From: Magnetococcales bacterium
Lineage (GTDB): Bacteria; Pseudomonadota; Magnetococcia; Magnetococcales; JADFZT01
Direction: 5' to 3'
Length of the DNA: 64,000 bases
Assembly: GCA_015232395.1 (NCBI GenBank)
Contig: JADFZT010000002.1
Location: forward strand, 20,249-84,248
The first letter of the stretch is position 1. Every line of letters begins with the position of its first letter. The position numbers and the translations under genes were made by a program. Positions 15,941 through 25,060 of the stretch are shown in pieces. Below the pieces are notes generated by a model. It saw only the letters and a list, made by a program, of their open reading frames with translations. It ran no database searches and had not been told where the DNA came from.

Positions 15941-18900
15941 TCAGCCTTCCTCAATCTCGATCTTAACCAGTCGGGCCAGGGCTTCTAGAGAGGTTCCAGC
16001 GGCTTTAAAATCGATCCGTTCCAGCTGTTCTTCGAACTGCTGCAAAAGTTGATCCACCTCTGGGGAAGCACCGATCAGGAGTGGTTTGATCTCATAGAAC
16101 ATTTCTTCAGCCTCGAACTCCATCCCCTGAATGTGGCTGTTCAGAGTCCTGAACAGGGGGGTGAGTTTTTCCTGGTCGATGGGAGTGGGGCCATCCTTTT
16201 GGCCATGCTCCTTTTCGGCTCGGGCGGTTTGATCCTCTTCGGATTTTATTTTTAGGATGGCAGCAATCACCGCTTCCATGGCCTCTTCGAAAGGGACGAT
16301 GCTTTTGGGGATGCCTTGGGGCTGGTTGGTGATCTCCTGCTCCAGGGTTTGAGAGGTATGGAAGAGCGTTTTGGCAGAAAAATTACCGGCCATTCCCTTG
16401 ATGGTGTGAAGCAATCTGCTGGCAATTTTCCGGTCATTTTTGCGGTGGCCTGCCAGGGCAGAACGAATCTCCTGAGGGGCCTTTTCATAATCCCGGAGAA
16501 ATTCGAAGAGCAGGGAGCGCAACAGACGGCGGTTGCCATTTAAACGCTCAAGGGCCGCAGAAATATCGATGCCGGGCATGCTTTGTGGAATGCCGATTTG
16601 ATCTTGATCCATCTCCAGTTGGTGGGCTACCCGTACATTCCCCCCCAACCCTTTCCGGGGACGAATCCATTTGATCAGGGCGCTATAAAGCTGGGTTTTG
16701 TCAATGGGTTTGGTGATGTGGTCGTTCATCCCGGCATCGAGACATTTTTCCCGGTCTCCCGCCATGGCGTGGGCGGTCATGGCCAGGATGGGGAGGTCGT
16801 GGAGAGCCATCTCATGTCGCAACCGATGGGTCGCCTGGAAGCCGTCCATCACCGGCATCTGAATATCCATCAAAACCAGGTCATAACTCATTTCAGTCAC
16901 CATGGTGACCGCTTCCAGGCCGTTGGTGGCGATTTCCACGACCAGACCGGCCCCCTCCAGAATCTCAATGGCCACCTGCCGGTTGATGGCGTTATCCTCT
17001 ACCAACAGCACCCGAGCCCCTCCCACCTGGCGAATCACTTCGGTGGGTTTGATGCCCTCTCGCCCTGGACGCAGCGCCTTGGCGACCTCCTTGCCGAACA
17101 CCTCCATGGTGGTATCAAACAGAATGGAACAGTTGATCGGTTTGATGAGATAGCTGTTTATCCCAACCATATCTCCCTGGGCGCGCACCTCCTCTTCCCG
17201 GCCAAAGGGCACCATGAAAAGAATTTTGATGGCTGGATCCAGCTGGTCTTGATTTTCTTGAGAGGCCAGCTCACGGATTTGGCGGGCGGTTTCCAGGCCA
17301 TCCATTCCCGGCATGAACCAATCCACCACCACCATCTGCAAGGGAGGGTCTGAAGCTTGGCGATGGGCGATGGCTTCGAGGGCTTTTTCTCCGGAAGCCG
17401 CCCCCGTGGACTTGAAGCCGAAGGTGGTGAGCATTTTCATCAGGGCGTTGCGGGCGGCGGGGTTGTCGTCCACCACCAGGGTTTCCAGTCGCTCCATCTC
17501 CTCTGGAGGGATCATGTCAGCTTCTTCAAGTCCCAGCCGGCGCGCGATGGAGATGGTGAAATGAAAGGTGCTTCCCCCCCCGGGAACGGACTCGACCCAG
17601 ATGCGTCCCCCCATCAACTCCACCAGCTTGCGGCTGATGGAGAGCCCGAGTCCGGTGCCACCAAATTTGCGGGTGGTGGAGCTGTCCGCCTGGGTAAATA
17701 CTTCAAAAAGTTTGGCCGTCTGCTCCAGGGTCATGCCGATGCCGGTATCCCGCACCGAAAAAGCCAGCTCCACCTGTTGGGCTGACTCAGCCAGGGTGCG
17801 CACCTGTACCTCCACCTCTCCCTCGTCGGTAAATTTGATCGCATTGCCGATGAGGTTCATCAAAATCTGCTCCAGGCGCAGGGAGTCGCCGTGGAGTTCG
17901 TAGCGGCACTCCTCACTGGCACACATGATCAATTCAAGGTGCTTGTTGGTGACCTGAGCCCGGAACATGTCTGCCAAGTGGTCGAATAAATTGCGCAGGA
18001 GAAAGTCGGATTTTTCCAGCTCCATGTGTCCGGCTTCGATTTTGGAAAAATCGAGAATGTCGTTGATGATGCGTAGCAAGGAGCGGGCAGAGTTGGAAAT
18101 TTTGCTGAGATAGTCGTGGGTTTTGGGGGGCAACTGGGTCTGAAGAGCCAGATCCGCCAAGCCAATCACCGCATTCATCGGGGTGCGGATTTCGTGGCTC
18201 ATGTTGGCCAAAAATTCACTTTTGCTCTGGCTGGCCAGCTCCGCCTGATCCCGGGCCGAGGCCAGGATGGTCTCCATCCGTTTGCGTTCGGTGATATCCC
18301 GAAACACCACGATGGCCCCATCCAGCTGCTCCCCGTCAAAAATGGGGTTGCTGGTATACTCCACCGGAAAGGCGGTGCCATCCTTGCGCCAGAACACTTC
18401 GTTTTCCACCGTGTGGGAGTGGCCGTGGCGAAAGGTTTTATGGATGGGGCATTCCGTGGCCGGATAGGGGCGGCCATCGGCGTGGCTGTGGTGGAAAAGA
18501 GCGTGGAGTGACTTGCCGATTAGCTCCTCCGGGAGCCTGCCGACCATTTTGGCTCCAGCAGGGTTGATAAAGGTGGCGACGCCGTGGGAGTTGAGCCCAT
18601 AGAGCCCTTCTCCAGCGGAGTTCATCAGGAGTTCGTTATATTTTTTCGCAGCTTCCAGAGCGCAACGCTCCTTTTCCAGATCACGGGCCATCTGCTTGAA
18701 TGCCTGGGCCAACTCCCCGATTTCATCCTGGGAATCGAGATCGAGATCGAGATCGAGATCGAGATCGAGATCAAAGCGGCCCTTGCCCACGACATGGGTT
18801 GCGTGGAGGAGTTTTGCCAGGGGGTGGGAAATTTTGCGGGCCAGCAGAAGTGCTACCAAAATGGCTGAAAAGAGGGCCAAAACTGCCAGAAACAGGCTCG

Positions 18901-19720
18901 CCTGGGTTGATTCTTCGGCGTCGTCCTGGATTATTTGCAGTACCTCCAGCATTTCACCCTCAGCTTCTTCTTCGAGCTCTTCGATTTCCAACTGCATGTT
19001 TCGGCTTAATGGTTCCTGGGAGGTTTCAAACTCCTCCCGCAGCTGTTGGGCGGTATGCTCAAGAGATTTTGGATTCAGGGAAGGGGAGGTGAGAATTGGT
19101 TTTAACGTGGTGACAAATCGATTGGCATACCCGATAAACTCGGTGGACATTTCCTTGAATTCCAGCAGCTCTTCCAGCTCCTCTGCTTCACTGGCTTTAT
19201 GGAATGCTTCATCGGCATCATCCGTCTCTGTTTCCTCGGTATCGTTCCCCAGGTTTTTTGGGTCAGGAGCCTCTTCCTCCTGTTCATCCGTCCTGTTTTC
19301 TTCTTCAAAGCGGCCTTGGATAATGGCCAGATGGATCGCCTGCTCCCAGGTTTGCAGGGTGTCGCCGAGAATGGAGGCGCTTTGTTCAATAGCGTTTAAA
19401 GAGTGATGAATTTCCGTTCTCTGACGGCTCTCTTCCTCCTCTTCTGGTTCAGCTTTATTGCCCGCTTGGTGGTGGGTGGCCTCATGGGCTTCGATGACCA
19501 CTTCCTGAAGCTCCAGAAAGATTTCGCGAATGTTGGATTTGATGCGCTGGATACGATAGCGAATTTCATTGGCAGAATGGATTTCCAGATAGTTGCTCTT
19601 TCGGATTTCTTCTGCTTTTTCCTGGATGTCGTGACTGAAAAAAAGAACAGCCCCTCCCAAAATCGACACAAAAAAGGCGATACCGAGAAAGCCCAGGATC
19701 AATTTTTTTCGAACACTCAT
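15941..19720 (-). CDS. Membrane hybrid histidine kinase (HAMP-PAS-HisKA-HATPase-REC-REC-HPt)
   Basis: 1259 residues. The N-terminal helix ([20 protein letters not shown]) and a second at about 277-297 bracket a very acidic helical sensor region of about 250 residues. HAMP follows and contains a (Asp-Leu)n run encoded by an ATCGAG/GATCTC hexanucleotide repeat. Next come PAS (about 365-480), HisKA with [11 protein letters not shown], HATPase ([18 protein letters not shown]), REC1 ([11 protein letters not shown]), REC2 ([13 protein letters not shown]) and an HPt domain with phospho-His in [11 protein letters not shown]. All phosphorelay residues are intact. The single receiver gene follows directly. 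The stimulus is unknown. Confidence 0.95.
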   Translation of the reverse strand: MSVRKKLILGFLGIAFFVSILGGAVLFFSHDIQEKAEEIRKSNYLEIHSANEIRYRIQRIKSNIREIFLELQEVVIEAHEATHHQAGNKAEPEEEEESRQRTEIHHSLNAIEQSASILGDTLQTWEQAIHLAIIQGRFEEENRTDEQEEEAPDPKNLGNDTEETETDDADEAFHKASEAEELEELLEFKEMSTEFIGYANRFVTTLKPILTSPSLNPKSLEHTAQQLREEFETSQEPLSRNMQLEIEELEEEAEGEMLEVLQIIQDDAEESTQASLFLAVLALFSAILVALLLARKISHPLAKLLHATHVVGKGRFDLDLDLDLDLDLDSQDEIGELAQAFKQMARDLEKERCALEAAKKYNELLMNSAGEGLYGLNSHGVATFINPAGAKMVGRLPEELIGKSLHALFHHSHADGRPYPATECPIHKTFRHGHSHTVENEVFWRKDGTAFPVEYTSNPIFDGEQLDGAIVVFRDITERKRMETILASARDQAELASQSKSEFLANMSHEIRTPMNAVIGLADLALQTQLPPKTHDYLSKISNSARSLLRIINDILDFSKIEAGHMELEKSDFLLRNLFDHLADMFRAQVTNKHLELIMCASEECRYELHGDSLRLEQILMNLIGNAIKFTDEGEVEVQVRTLAESAQQVELAFSVRDTGIGMTLEQTAKLFEVFTQADSSTTRKFGGTGLGLSISRKLVELMGGRIWVESVPGGGSTFHFTISIARRLGLEEADMIPPEEMERLETLVVDDNPAARNALMKMLTTFGFKSTGAASGEKALEAIAHRQASDPPLQMVVVDWFMPGMDGLETARQIRELASQENQDQLDPAIKILFMVPFGREEEVRAQGDMVGINSYLIKPINCSILFDTTMEVFGKEVAKALRPGREGIKPTEVIRQVGGARVLLVEDNAINRQVAIEILEGAGLVVEIATNGLEAVTMVTEMSYDLVLMDIQMPVMDGFQATHRLRHEMALHDLPILAMTAHAMAGDREKCLDAGMNDHITKPIDKTQLYSALIKWIRPRKGLGGNVRVAHQLEMDQDQIGIPQSMPGIDISAALERLNGNRRLLRSLLFEFLRDYEKAPQEIRSALAGHRKNDRKIASRLLHTIKGMAGNFSAKTLFHTSQTLEQEITNQPQGIPKSIVPFEEAMEAVIAAILKIKSEEDQTARAEKEHGQKDGPTPIDQEKLTPLFRTLNSHIQGMEFEAEEMFYEIKPLLIGASPEVDQLLQQFEEQLERIDFKAAGTSLEALARLVKIEIEEG
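18734..18772. repeat. Hexanucleotide microsatellite inside the kinase HAMP region
   Basis: ATCGAG repeated six and a half times in frame. On the coding (minus) strand it gives alternating Asp-Leu ([18 protein letters not shown]) just after the HAMP start. Slippage would add or remove Asp-Leu pairs without shifting the frame. Confidence 0.9.
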
Positions 19721-19939
19721 CCAGTTGACCTCAGGATGGAAATGGCAAGGAGTTTAATGGCTATTTTGTAGCAAAATGTACTCTATACCATTTCTATTGA
19801 CAAAACGACGCCATAATCAGGTGTTTCAAGGGGGGGGAGGTCATCAGGAAATGGTTTGAAGGCAAGGGGAGGTTTGGAAAGGCTTGGGGTGGGCTTTCAA
19901 TGGGGAGTGAGCTGTTGGTTTGTCGGTTGATCCTTCTCC

Positions 19940-20236
19940 TCAGAGGAATTCCATCTCCGTTAAACTTTCGCGTATTTCCTGGGCCAGTTCGTATCTCTTG
20001 TCGTAAGCCAGCTCAGCGCTACCCACTTTTTCCAGTCTCTCTTGAACTTGTCGGTGCAGTGTCAAAAACAACTCCTCATCCGAGCTGCGCTTTTCAGGTG
20101 CCATCCGGCTGATTTCCTGATGTCGATCAGCCAGTTCCAAAAAGGCATCCTGCAAGCCATCCCGGATCCGGTCGTGAAAGCTGTCCACTTCCTGGCCTGC
20201 GGGGCAGTCATCAAACTCCTCATTGTCAGCTGTCAT
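19940..20236 (-). CDS. Small acidic helical protein of unknown function
   Basis: 98 residues, predicted almost wholly helical and acidic (EEFDDCPAGQEVDSFHDRI at the start, EIRESLTEMEFL at the end), with no membrane segment. GGAAGAAG precedes the ATG. It stands alone between the hybrid kinase and the YhbY gene, with more than 200 bases on either side. I do not recognise a family. Confidence 0.5.
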   Translation of the reverse strand: MTADNEEFDDCPAGQEVDSFHDRIRDGLQDAFLELADRHQEISRMAPEKRSSDEELFLTLHRQVQERLEKVGSAELAYDKRYELAQEIRESLTEMEFL

Positions 20237-20465
20237 CGCTTCTTCCAGGGTTACTTACGTTTTTAAACCTTTTGCCATCACCAACATGGCAGCTCTTGTC
20301 TTAAAGAACTTACTGACTGGCCAAACAGCAGGCAAGTTCCCAAAAAATCCCGTTCCGGTATTTTCTTTCTCTCCTTCGGGATGAACCCTCTTTTGCAAGA
20401 GCCAGCTGAATGAGAGATGGCAGAAGCGGGTGAGGTGGGGAAGAGTCCTGTTCAGGTTGCGGTGG

Positions 20466-20816
20466 CTACCGATCTTTTTTGATCACTGTTTTCGAGGGTT
20501 TTGTTTTTTTTGGGGGCTTTTCGCCGGGGAAAAAAATTTTCCGTTTTTCCGGCTCTTCCCGGGACCGGTAGAGGGTGGCGACGTGGCCGATCATTCCAGC
20601 GGCCTCACTGCCGGTCTCTTGGGTGATTTTCTCAAGCAGCTCTTTTTTTTGCTCCTTGTGATCGTTAAAACGAATTTTGATCAGCTCATGCCCCTCCAGC
20701 GCTTCTTCCACAGAGGCCAGAAGGCTGGGGGTCACCCCACCGCCGCCAATCAAGACCAGTGGCTTGAGAGAGTGGGCCAATCCCCGCAAATATTTTTTCT
20801 GGGCTGGATTTAACAC
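20466..20816 (-). CDS. yhbY: CRM-domain RNA-binding protein YhbY
   Basis: 116 residues. The CRM domain (about 1-95) opens with LNPAQKKYLRGLAHSLKPLV and carries the GxxG-type loop in IGGGGVTPSLL, then HELIKIRFND. YhbY proteins bind the 50S ribosomal precursor. A lysine-rich tail of about 25 residues (KKTKPSKTVIKKDR) extends past the usual end. The gene stands alone, downstream of the tRNA-Pro gene and its terminator on the same strand. Confidence 0.92.
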   Translation of the reverse strand: MLNPAQKKYLRGLAHSLKPLVLIGGGGVTPSLLASVEEALEGHELIKIRFNDHKEQKKELLEKITQETGSEAAGMIGHVATLYRSREEPEKRKIFFPGEKPPKKTKPSKTVIKKDR

Positions 20817-20950
20817 AGTATCAGTTACTCCTTTTTTTCACCGAAATGTCGCTGGAATGCATGCTTTGGCTCCAATCATTCCAGGCAACCCAAAATCCAT
20901 CCGTTTTTGGGAGAGAATCGTTGTTGCGTCATCGTGGTTGATCGGACAAA

Positions 20951-20984
20951 GAAAAAGCGGTTAGAGTATTGGCTCTAACCGCTT
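20951..20984 (-). terminator. Rho-independent terminator of tRNA-Pro
   Basis: Perfect 12-bp inverted repeat 20955-20966 / 20973-20984 (AAGCGGTTAGAG / CTCTAACCGCTT). On the minus strand it is followed by a T-run and lies 17 bases beyond the tRNA 3' end. Confidence 0.92.
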
Positions 20985-21001
20985 GATAAAACCGGGAATT
21001 T

Positions 21002-21078
21002 TGGTCGGGGTGAATGGATTCGAACCATCGGCCCCTGCCTCCCGAAGGCAGTGCTCTACCAGGCTGAGCTACACCCCG
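21002..21078 (-). tRNA. tRNA-Pro (CGG anticodon)
   Basis: 77 nt including an encoded CCA. Acceptor stem CGGGGTG/CACCCCG, D-arm GCTC..GAGC, anticodon stem CTGCC/GGCAG around loop TTCGGGA (anticodon CGG), and T-arm with TTCGAAT. All arms pair. It is followed by its own terminator. Confidence 0.97.
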
Positions 21079-21157
21079 ATATCATTTGGTACTAAAATCG
21101 TACAGCCCCTGAATCTGTGATGGCATCCAGGGGCGGTGGGCAGACAAACTAGAAGGA

Positions 21158-22150
21158 TCAGAAGGAGCGGTCAACGGAAAAATCGGCCAGCTTCGCCATG
21201 GCGTCCCGTTCCGGGGTGCTGGGCAGCGGATCCAGATAGGTTTTGGCTTCCATGGCAAAGGCCCGGGCTTTGTCCATCGCATAGTGGATGGAGCCCCGCT
21301 TGTTGATCAGCTCCAGCGCCCGCTTGAAGCTGGTGTCGGTCTGCTGGCCATCCTCCAGGCAATCCCGCCAGAAGGCCCGCTCTTCCTCGGTGCCGTGATG
21401 GTAGGCGTGGATCACCGGCAGGGTGATTTTACCCTCCTGGAAATCATCACCGATGGCCTTGCCCAGGGTCTTGGTACTGGCCGCATAGTCCAGGGTGTCG
21501 TCCACTACCTGATAGGCGTTGCCCAGGAGCAGTCCATAGCGGGCGAGGCTTTTTTCTTCTTCTTTGGGGCGCTCGTTGAGCACCGCACCGATCTGGGCGG
21601 CGGCTGCGAAGAGGGTGGAGGTCTTACCACTCACCACCTCCAGATATTTATCTTCGGTGGTGTTGAGATCGTTGCTCACCACCAGCTGTTTCACTTCCCC
21701 TTCGCTGATCACCGCACAAGCATCGGCGATGATTTCGAGGATGCGCAGGTCGCCATAGGCGGTCAGGAGCTGGAAGGCTCGGGAAAAGAGAAAGTCTCCC
21801 ACCAGGACCGGCGCTTTCAATCCCCACACGGAATTGGCGGTGGCTTGGCCCCGCCGGGTGTCGGAATGATCGACGACATCGTCGTGGAGGAGGGTGGCGG
21901 TGTGGATAAACTCAATCACCGCTGCCATCAGGGCAGCCTGGTTGCCTTTATAGCCAAAAAGCTTGGAGGTCACCAGAGTGAGAATGGGCCTCAGCCGTTT
22001 GCCGCCACCATTGATCAGGTGGGCGCCCAAGGTCGGAATCAGCTCTTCCTTGGCTTTCAGGTTGTCCAGAATGATCTGGTTGGTCCGCTCCAGATCGTCG
22101 CCGATCAAGGCGTGTAACTCTGCCAGGATCCCTGCTTTGGTTTGGGACAT
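21158..22150 (-). CDS. ispB: Long-chain polyprenyl diphosphate synthase (octaprenyl type)
   Basis: 330 residues of the trans-prenyltransferase fold. The first Asp-rich motif is LLHDDVVDHSDTRRG and the second is YQVVDDTLDYA; GGGKRLRPIL and the helix-rich core are typical. It extends farnesyl or geranylgeranyl diphosphate with IPP units to make the ubiquinone side chain. Length matches IspB, whose residues before the first motif are small, consistent with long-chain products. The exact chain length cannot be read by eye. It is divergent from maf; the 320-base gap between them holds the two promoters, and I see no further gene there. Confidence 0.93.
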   Translation of the reverse strand: MSQTKAGILAELHALIGDDLERTNQIILDNLKAKEELIPTLGAHLINGGGKRLRPILTLVTSKLFGYKGNQAALMAAVIEFIHTATLLHDDVVDHSDTRRGQATANSVWGLKAPVLVGDFLFSRAFQLLTAYGDLRILEIIADACAVISEGEVKQLVVSNDLNTTEDKYLEVVSGKTSTLFAAAAQIGAVLNERPKEEEKSLARYGLLLGNAYQVVDDTLDYAASTKTLGKAIGDDFQEGKITLPVIHAYHHGTEEERAFWRDCLEDGQQTDTSFKRALELINKRGSIHYAMDKARAFAMEAKTYLDPLPSTPERDAMAKLADFSVDRSF

Positions 22151-22471
22151 GTGAAGTGAAATCCGACTTGATTAGGGTAACCGGTCTTATGGGGCCGTCA
22201 CGTGGCTATCTGCCAATTGCGATTGCAAAGGCAGGGCAATCCGGAAAAAAATAACCCGCCCAAAAAAACAGATCGGCCCGGATGTGGCTGGGATCCGACA
22301 TTTTTTTACTATCTGGACAGGCTTGGTGTTTTGTTTAAGATGCCTGCTTTCCCCTTTGGTGATGCATGTCCGAATTTCCGATAAATCAGAATGCCGGATA
22401 CCCACGAGGAGAGCTTACCGCACCAGGGGAAAGATTATCCCAGGAACCAGGCAAACAATGAAGGAAAAATC

Positions 22472-23101
22472 GTGACGATATTTAACTCAGGTTTGCCTTG
22501 GGGGAACCCAAAGCTGAAAATTTGTCTGGCATCGGCCTCCCCCAGGCGTCTGGAACTCCTGGGCCAGGTGGGTCTGCACCCAGAGGTTTTGCCGGTGGAT
22601 ATCGATGAGAGCCGACATCCCGGAGAGGGGGTCAAACCCTTTGTGGAGCGTCTGGCCCGCTCCAAAGCCGAAGCGGCGGTGGTGGGGGATGGGGTGGATC
22701 TGGTGATCGGGGCGGATACGGTCGTGGTGGTGGGAGAACATATATTGGGCAAGCCTGAAAATGAACAGGAGGCCCGGGAAATGCTTAAGCAGCTTTCGGA
22801 TCGTCCCCACGAAGTGGTCACGGGGGTGGCCGTGTTGCGCCCTGTGGATCAGCTCTGCCGCTCCCGGGCGGTGGTGACGAAAGTGTGGTTCAAACCCTTA
22901 AGCCAGAAGGAAATCAACGCCTATGTCGCCTCTGGAGAACCGCTGGATAAAGCCGGGGCCTACGGCATCCAGGGGCTGGGAGGCTTTATGGTCTCCCACC
23001 TGGAGGGTTCCTACACCGGCGTGGTGGGGCTGCCCCTTTTCGAAACCCTGGAAATGATCGCCGGGTTTCAGAATAGAGAAGCCGGAGGGGAGCGGGGGTG
23101 A
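22472..23101 (+). CDS. maf: Maf-family nucleotide pyrophosphatase
   Basis: About 209 residues. Family motifs are SASPRRLELLGQVG (substrate/phosphate loop), the catalytic-site DLVIGADTVV, KP in ILGKPENEQEA, and the C-terminal GAYGIQGLGGFMV...GSYTGVVGLPL. Maf proteins hydrolyse non-canonical or canonical nucleoside triphosphates (dTTP/UTP or m7GTP) and are linked to septum control. I favour GTG at 22472 with AAGGA before it, since 27 extra residues from ATG at 22391 do not look like Maf. The start is therefore uncertain, the family is not. Confidence 0.93.
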   Translation: MTIFNSGLPWGNPKLKICLASASPRRLELLGQVGLHPEVLPVDIDESRHPGEGVKPFVERLARSKAEAAVVGDGVDLVIGADTVVVVGEHILGKPENEQEAREMLKQLSDRPHEVVTGVAVLRPVDQLCRSRAVVTKVWFKPLSQKEINAYVASGEPLDKAGAYGIQGLGGFMVSHLEGSYTGVVGLPLFETLEMIAGFQNREAGGERG

Positions 23102-23147
23102 GCCGCTTTCCTGTTGTGGATCCGGGTTTCGGGGTAGAGTGGCGGCT

Positions 23148-23900
23148 ATGAAAAAAATGGTAAAGTTTTTCTCTACCCGGCCCCTGGTGGGTGAGCTGCT
23201 GTTTTGCATTTTAGTGGGGCTGGGGCTTTTTGCAGGCGTCATGCTGACCTGGGCGTTTCCCCTGGTCACCGCCGCTTGCCTGGCTGGCCTGCTGATCGCC
23301 CAGTGGCGGGTGGGGCGCCAGCCGGGGGATGACCGGGTGATGCTGATCGCCCCATTGTTGGGCACGCCAGCGGAGATGGTGGAGGTCTATCTGGGGGAGT
23401 GGACCTATCACGCATCGGTGTTGGTTTGGGGGGTGCCTCTATGGCTGCCTCTGGTTTGGGCCAACCTTTTTGTTCTGTTTCGTCGGTTGATGCGGCTGAT
23501 GTTGGCTCTGCTGGACTATTTTAATGTGTGGGGGCTTGGCCGAAGCATTCTGTTTGGCAGCTTGGGGGGTGTGCTGCTGATTTTTTGCATGGTCGCGCTC
23601 TTTCTGATGGAAAAAGGCCCCTTGATCATCGGGCTCTATAGTGTGGTGATCGTTTTCCTGGGCAGCCATCAGCTGAGGGAGCGGGATGTTTTGATTTTTT
23701 TTGTGGCTGGGATTTTGGGGGCTGTGGGGGAATATAGCGCCATCCAGGAGGGGTATTGGCACTACCGCAACCCTTATTTTTCAAGTTTGGGGGTGGATAT
23801 CACGCTCCCCCTTGATTGGGGCTTGAGCGCCATCATCATCAACCGTCTGGCAGACATGGGCCAAAAACTGGATCGTGACCGGGAGATGTGGCAGACATGA
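23148..23900 (+). CDS. Integral membrane protein of unknown function
   Basis: About 250 residues with some seven hydrophobic segments. The conserved-looking stretch GEWTYHASVLVWGVPLWLPL resembles bacterial inner-membrane proteins of DUF type in which a Trp/Pro motif ends a loop, but I cannot name the family with confidence. Another marker is EYSAIQEGYWHYRNPYF near the end. It starts 46 bases after maf on the same strand and may be co-transcribed with it. ATG at 23148 or 23139 are equally possible starts. Confidence 0.7.
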   Translation: MKKMVKFFSTRPLVGELLFCILVGLGLFAGVMLTWAFPLVTAACLAGLLIAQWRVGRQPGDDRVMLIAPLLGTPAEMVEVYLGEWTYHASVLVWGVPLWLPLVWANLFVLFRRLMRLMLALLDYFNVWGLGRSILFGSLGGVLLIFCMVALFLMEKGPLIIGLYSVVIVFLGSHQLRERDVLIFFVAGILGAVGEYSAIQEGYWHYRNPYFSSLGVDITLPLDWGLSAIIINRLADMGQKLDRDREMWQT

Positions 23901-24048
23901 TCTGGGGAGGATGAAGGCGTGATCTGAGGAAAATGAAGGCATAACAACTCTCCCGGGGTCTGAAATAAATCAGCCATCCCCCATCGTCCCAGGGTGGAGC
24001 AAACCGGGGTCTCGTGGGGAGCGGCGTGGCAAAATAGGAAACCTAACG

Positions 24049-24864
24049 ATGCATCCGATACTGTTTCAGGTGGGCCAGGTGACGTTTTTCACCTACGGCT
24101 TTACCATGATGGCCATACTGTTTTTGCTCTATTTTTTGGCTTCCCGGCAGATTGATGGGGTGGAAATCACCGAAAAACGCTTGGGCCACATCTCCTTCAT
24201 GGTGGTTTTTTCCATCTGGTTTGGGGGGGCTTTTTGGCTGTTGGGTCGCCACCTGCTGGGTTCGGTTACAGGCTCCGGGTTGGAGGGGGGAGGGGGCTCC
24301 GGGCTGCCCGGGTTGTTGGATCCCCAAAACCTGCAAACAGCTGAAACCTTTCCCATTGTGGCCCTGTTTGGCTTCCTGCTGATTTTATATTGCCGCTGGC
24401 AGCATCTCTCCTTTATACGGGTTCTGGCTTTTCTGCTCCCCTATTTTATCCTGGGCTATGGGCTGCAACGTCTCTTCGGCTGTTTTTCCGCTGGCTGCTG
24501 CTACGGTACGCCGACGGATGTGATGTGGGCGGTGCGTTTTCCCGACACCCTGGGCGTGGGGCCTCTGCCGGGGCTTGCGGTGCATCCCACCCAGCTCTAT
24601 ATGGCGGTGGGGGCTTTGGTTGCTTATGGCTTTATGGCCTTCTCCCCCTTTCGTCACCGGGGACCGGAGGCGATTTTGGGGATGGCGCTGGTGGGGCTCT
24701 TTGGACCCTATTTTTTGACCACCTTTTTTCGGGGGGATGTGCGGCCGGAAACCACCTTTTATTGGGGGCTATCTCCCAGGCAGATCATCTCGTTGGTGGG
24801 GTTTATGATCGGATCGGGATTTTTGGTTCGGGTCTGGCGCAGGGGGGCGTGCGCTGAACCCTGA
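24049..24864 (+). CDS. Prolipoprotein diacylglyceryl transferase-like membrane protein
   Basis: 271 residues with about seven helices and the Lgt layout: FTYGFTMMAILF at the N-terminus, HPTQLYMAVGALVAYGF near the middle and FRGDVRP late. The canonical GRxGNFxNGE signature of true Lgt is replaced by RLFGCFSAGCCYGTPTD. This is typical of a second Lgt-like subfamily with cysteines at this site. It could transfer diacylglyceryl to lipoproteins or have a diverged membrane role. AGGAAACC lies before the ATG. A glycine-rich insert (about residues 73-92) is unusual. Confidence 0.8.
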   Translation: MHPILFQVGQVTFFTYGFTMMAILFLLYFLASRQIDGVEITEKRLGHISFMVVFSIWFGGAFWLLGRHLLGSVTGSGLEGGGGSGLPGLLDPQNLQTAETFPIVALFGFLLILYCRWQHLSFIRVLAFLLPYFILGYGLQRLFGCFSAGCCYGTPTDVMWAVRFPDTLGVGPLPGLAVHPTQLYMAVGALVAYGFMAFSPFRHRGPEAILGMALVGLFGPYFLTTFFRGDVRPETTFYWGLSPRQIISLVGFMIGSGFLVRVWRRGACAEP

Positions 24865-25060
24865 TCGGGTGGCGTGAGTGGTGCTGTTTGCAGGCTGTTT
24901 TGGAAAAATTTGACGCGATGGTGGATGGTTTTTCCGACCATCCATCGATCTTCTGGCCGGGTGCGAGATAGAGACATCTGTTGCAGGTTTTTTTTGAGGG
25001 GTCGAGTCGGGAACGATCATTGTATAAAATTATTTTTGGGGGGATAGTGGGGCCGTTTGA

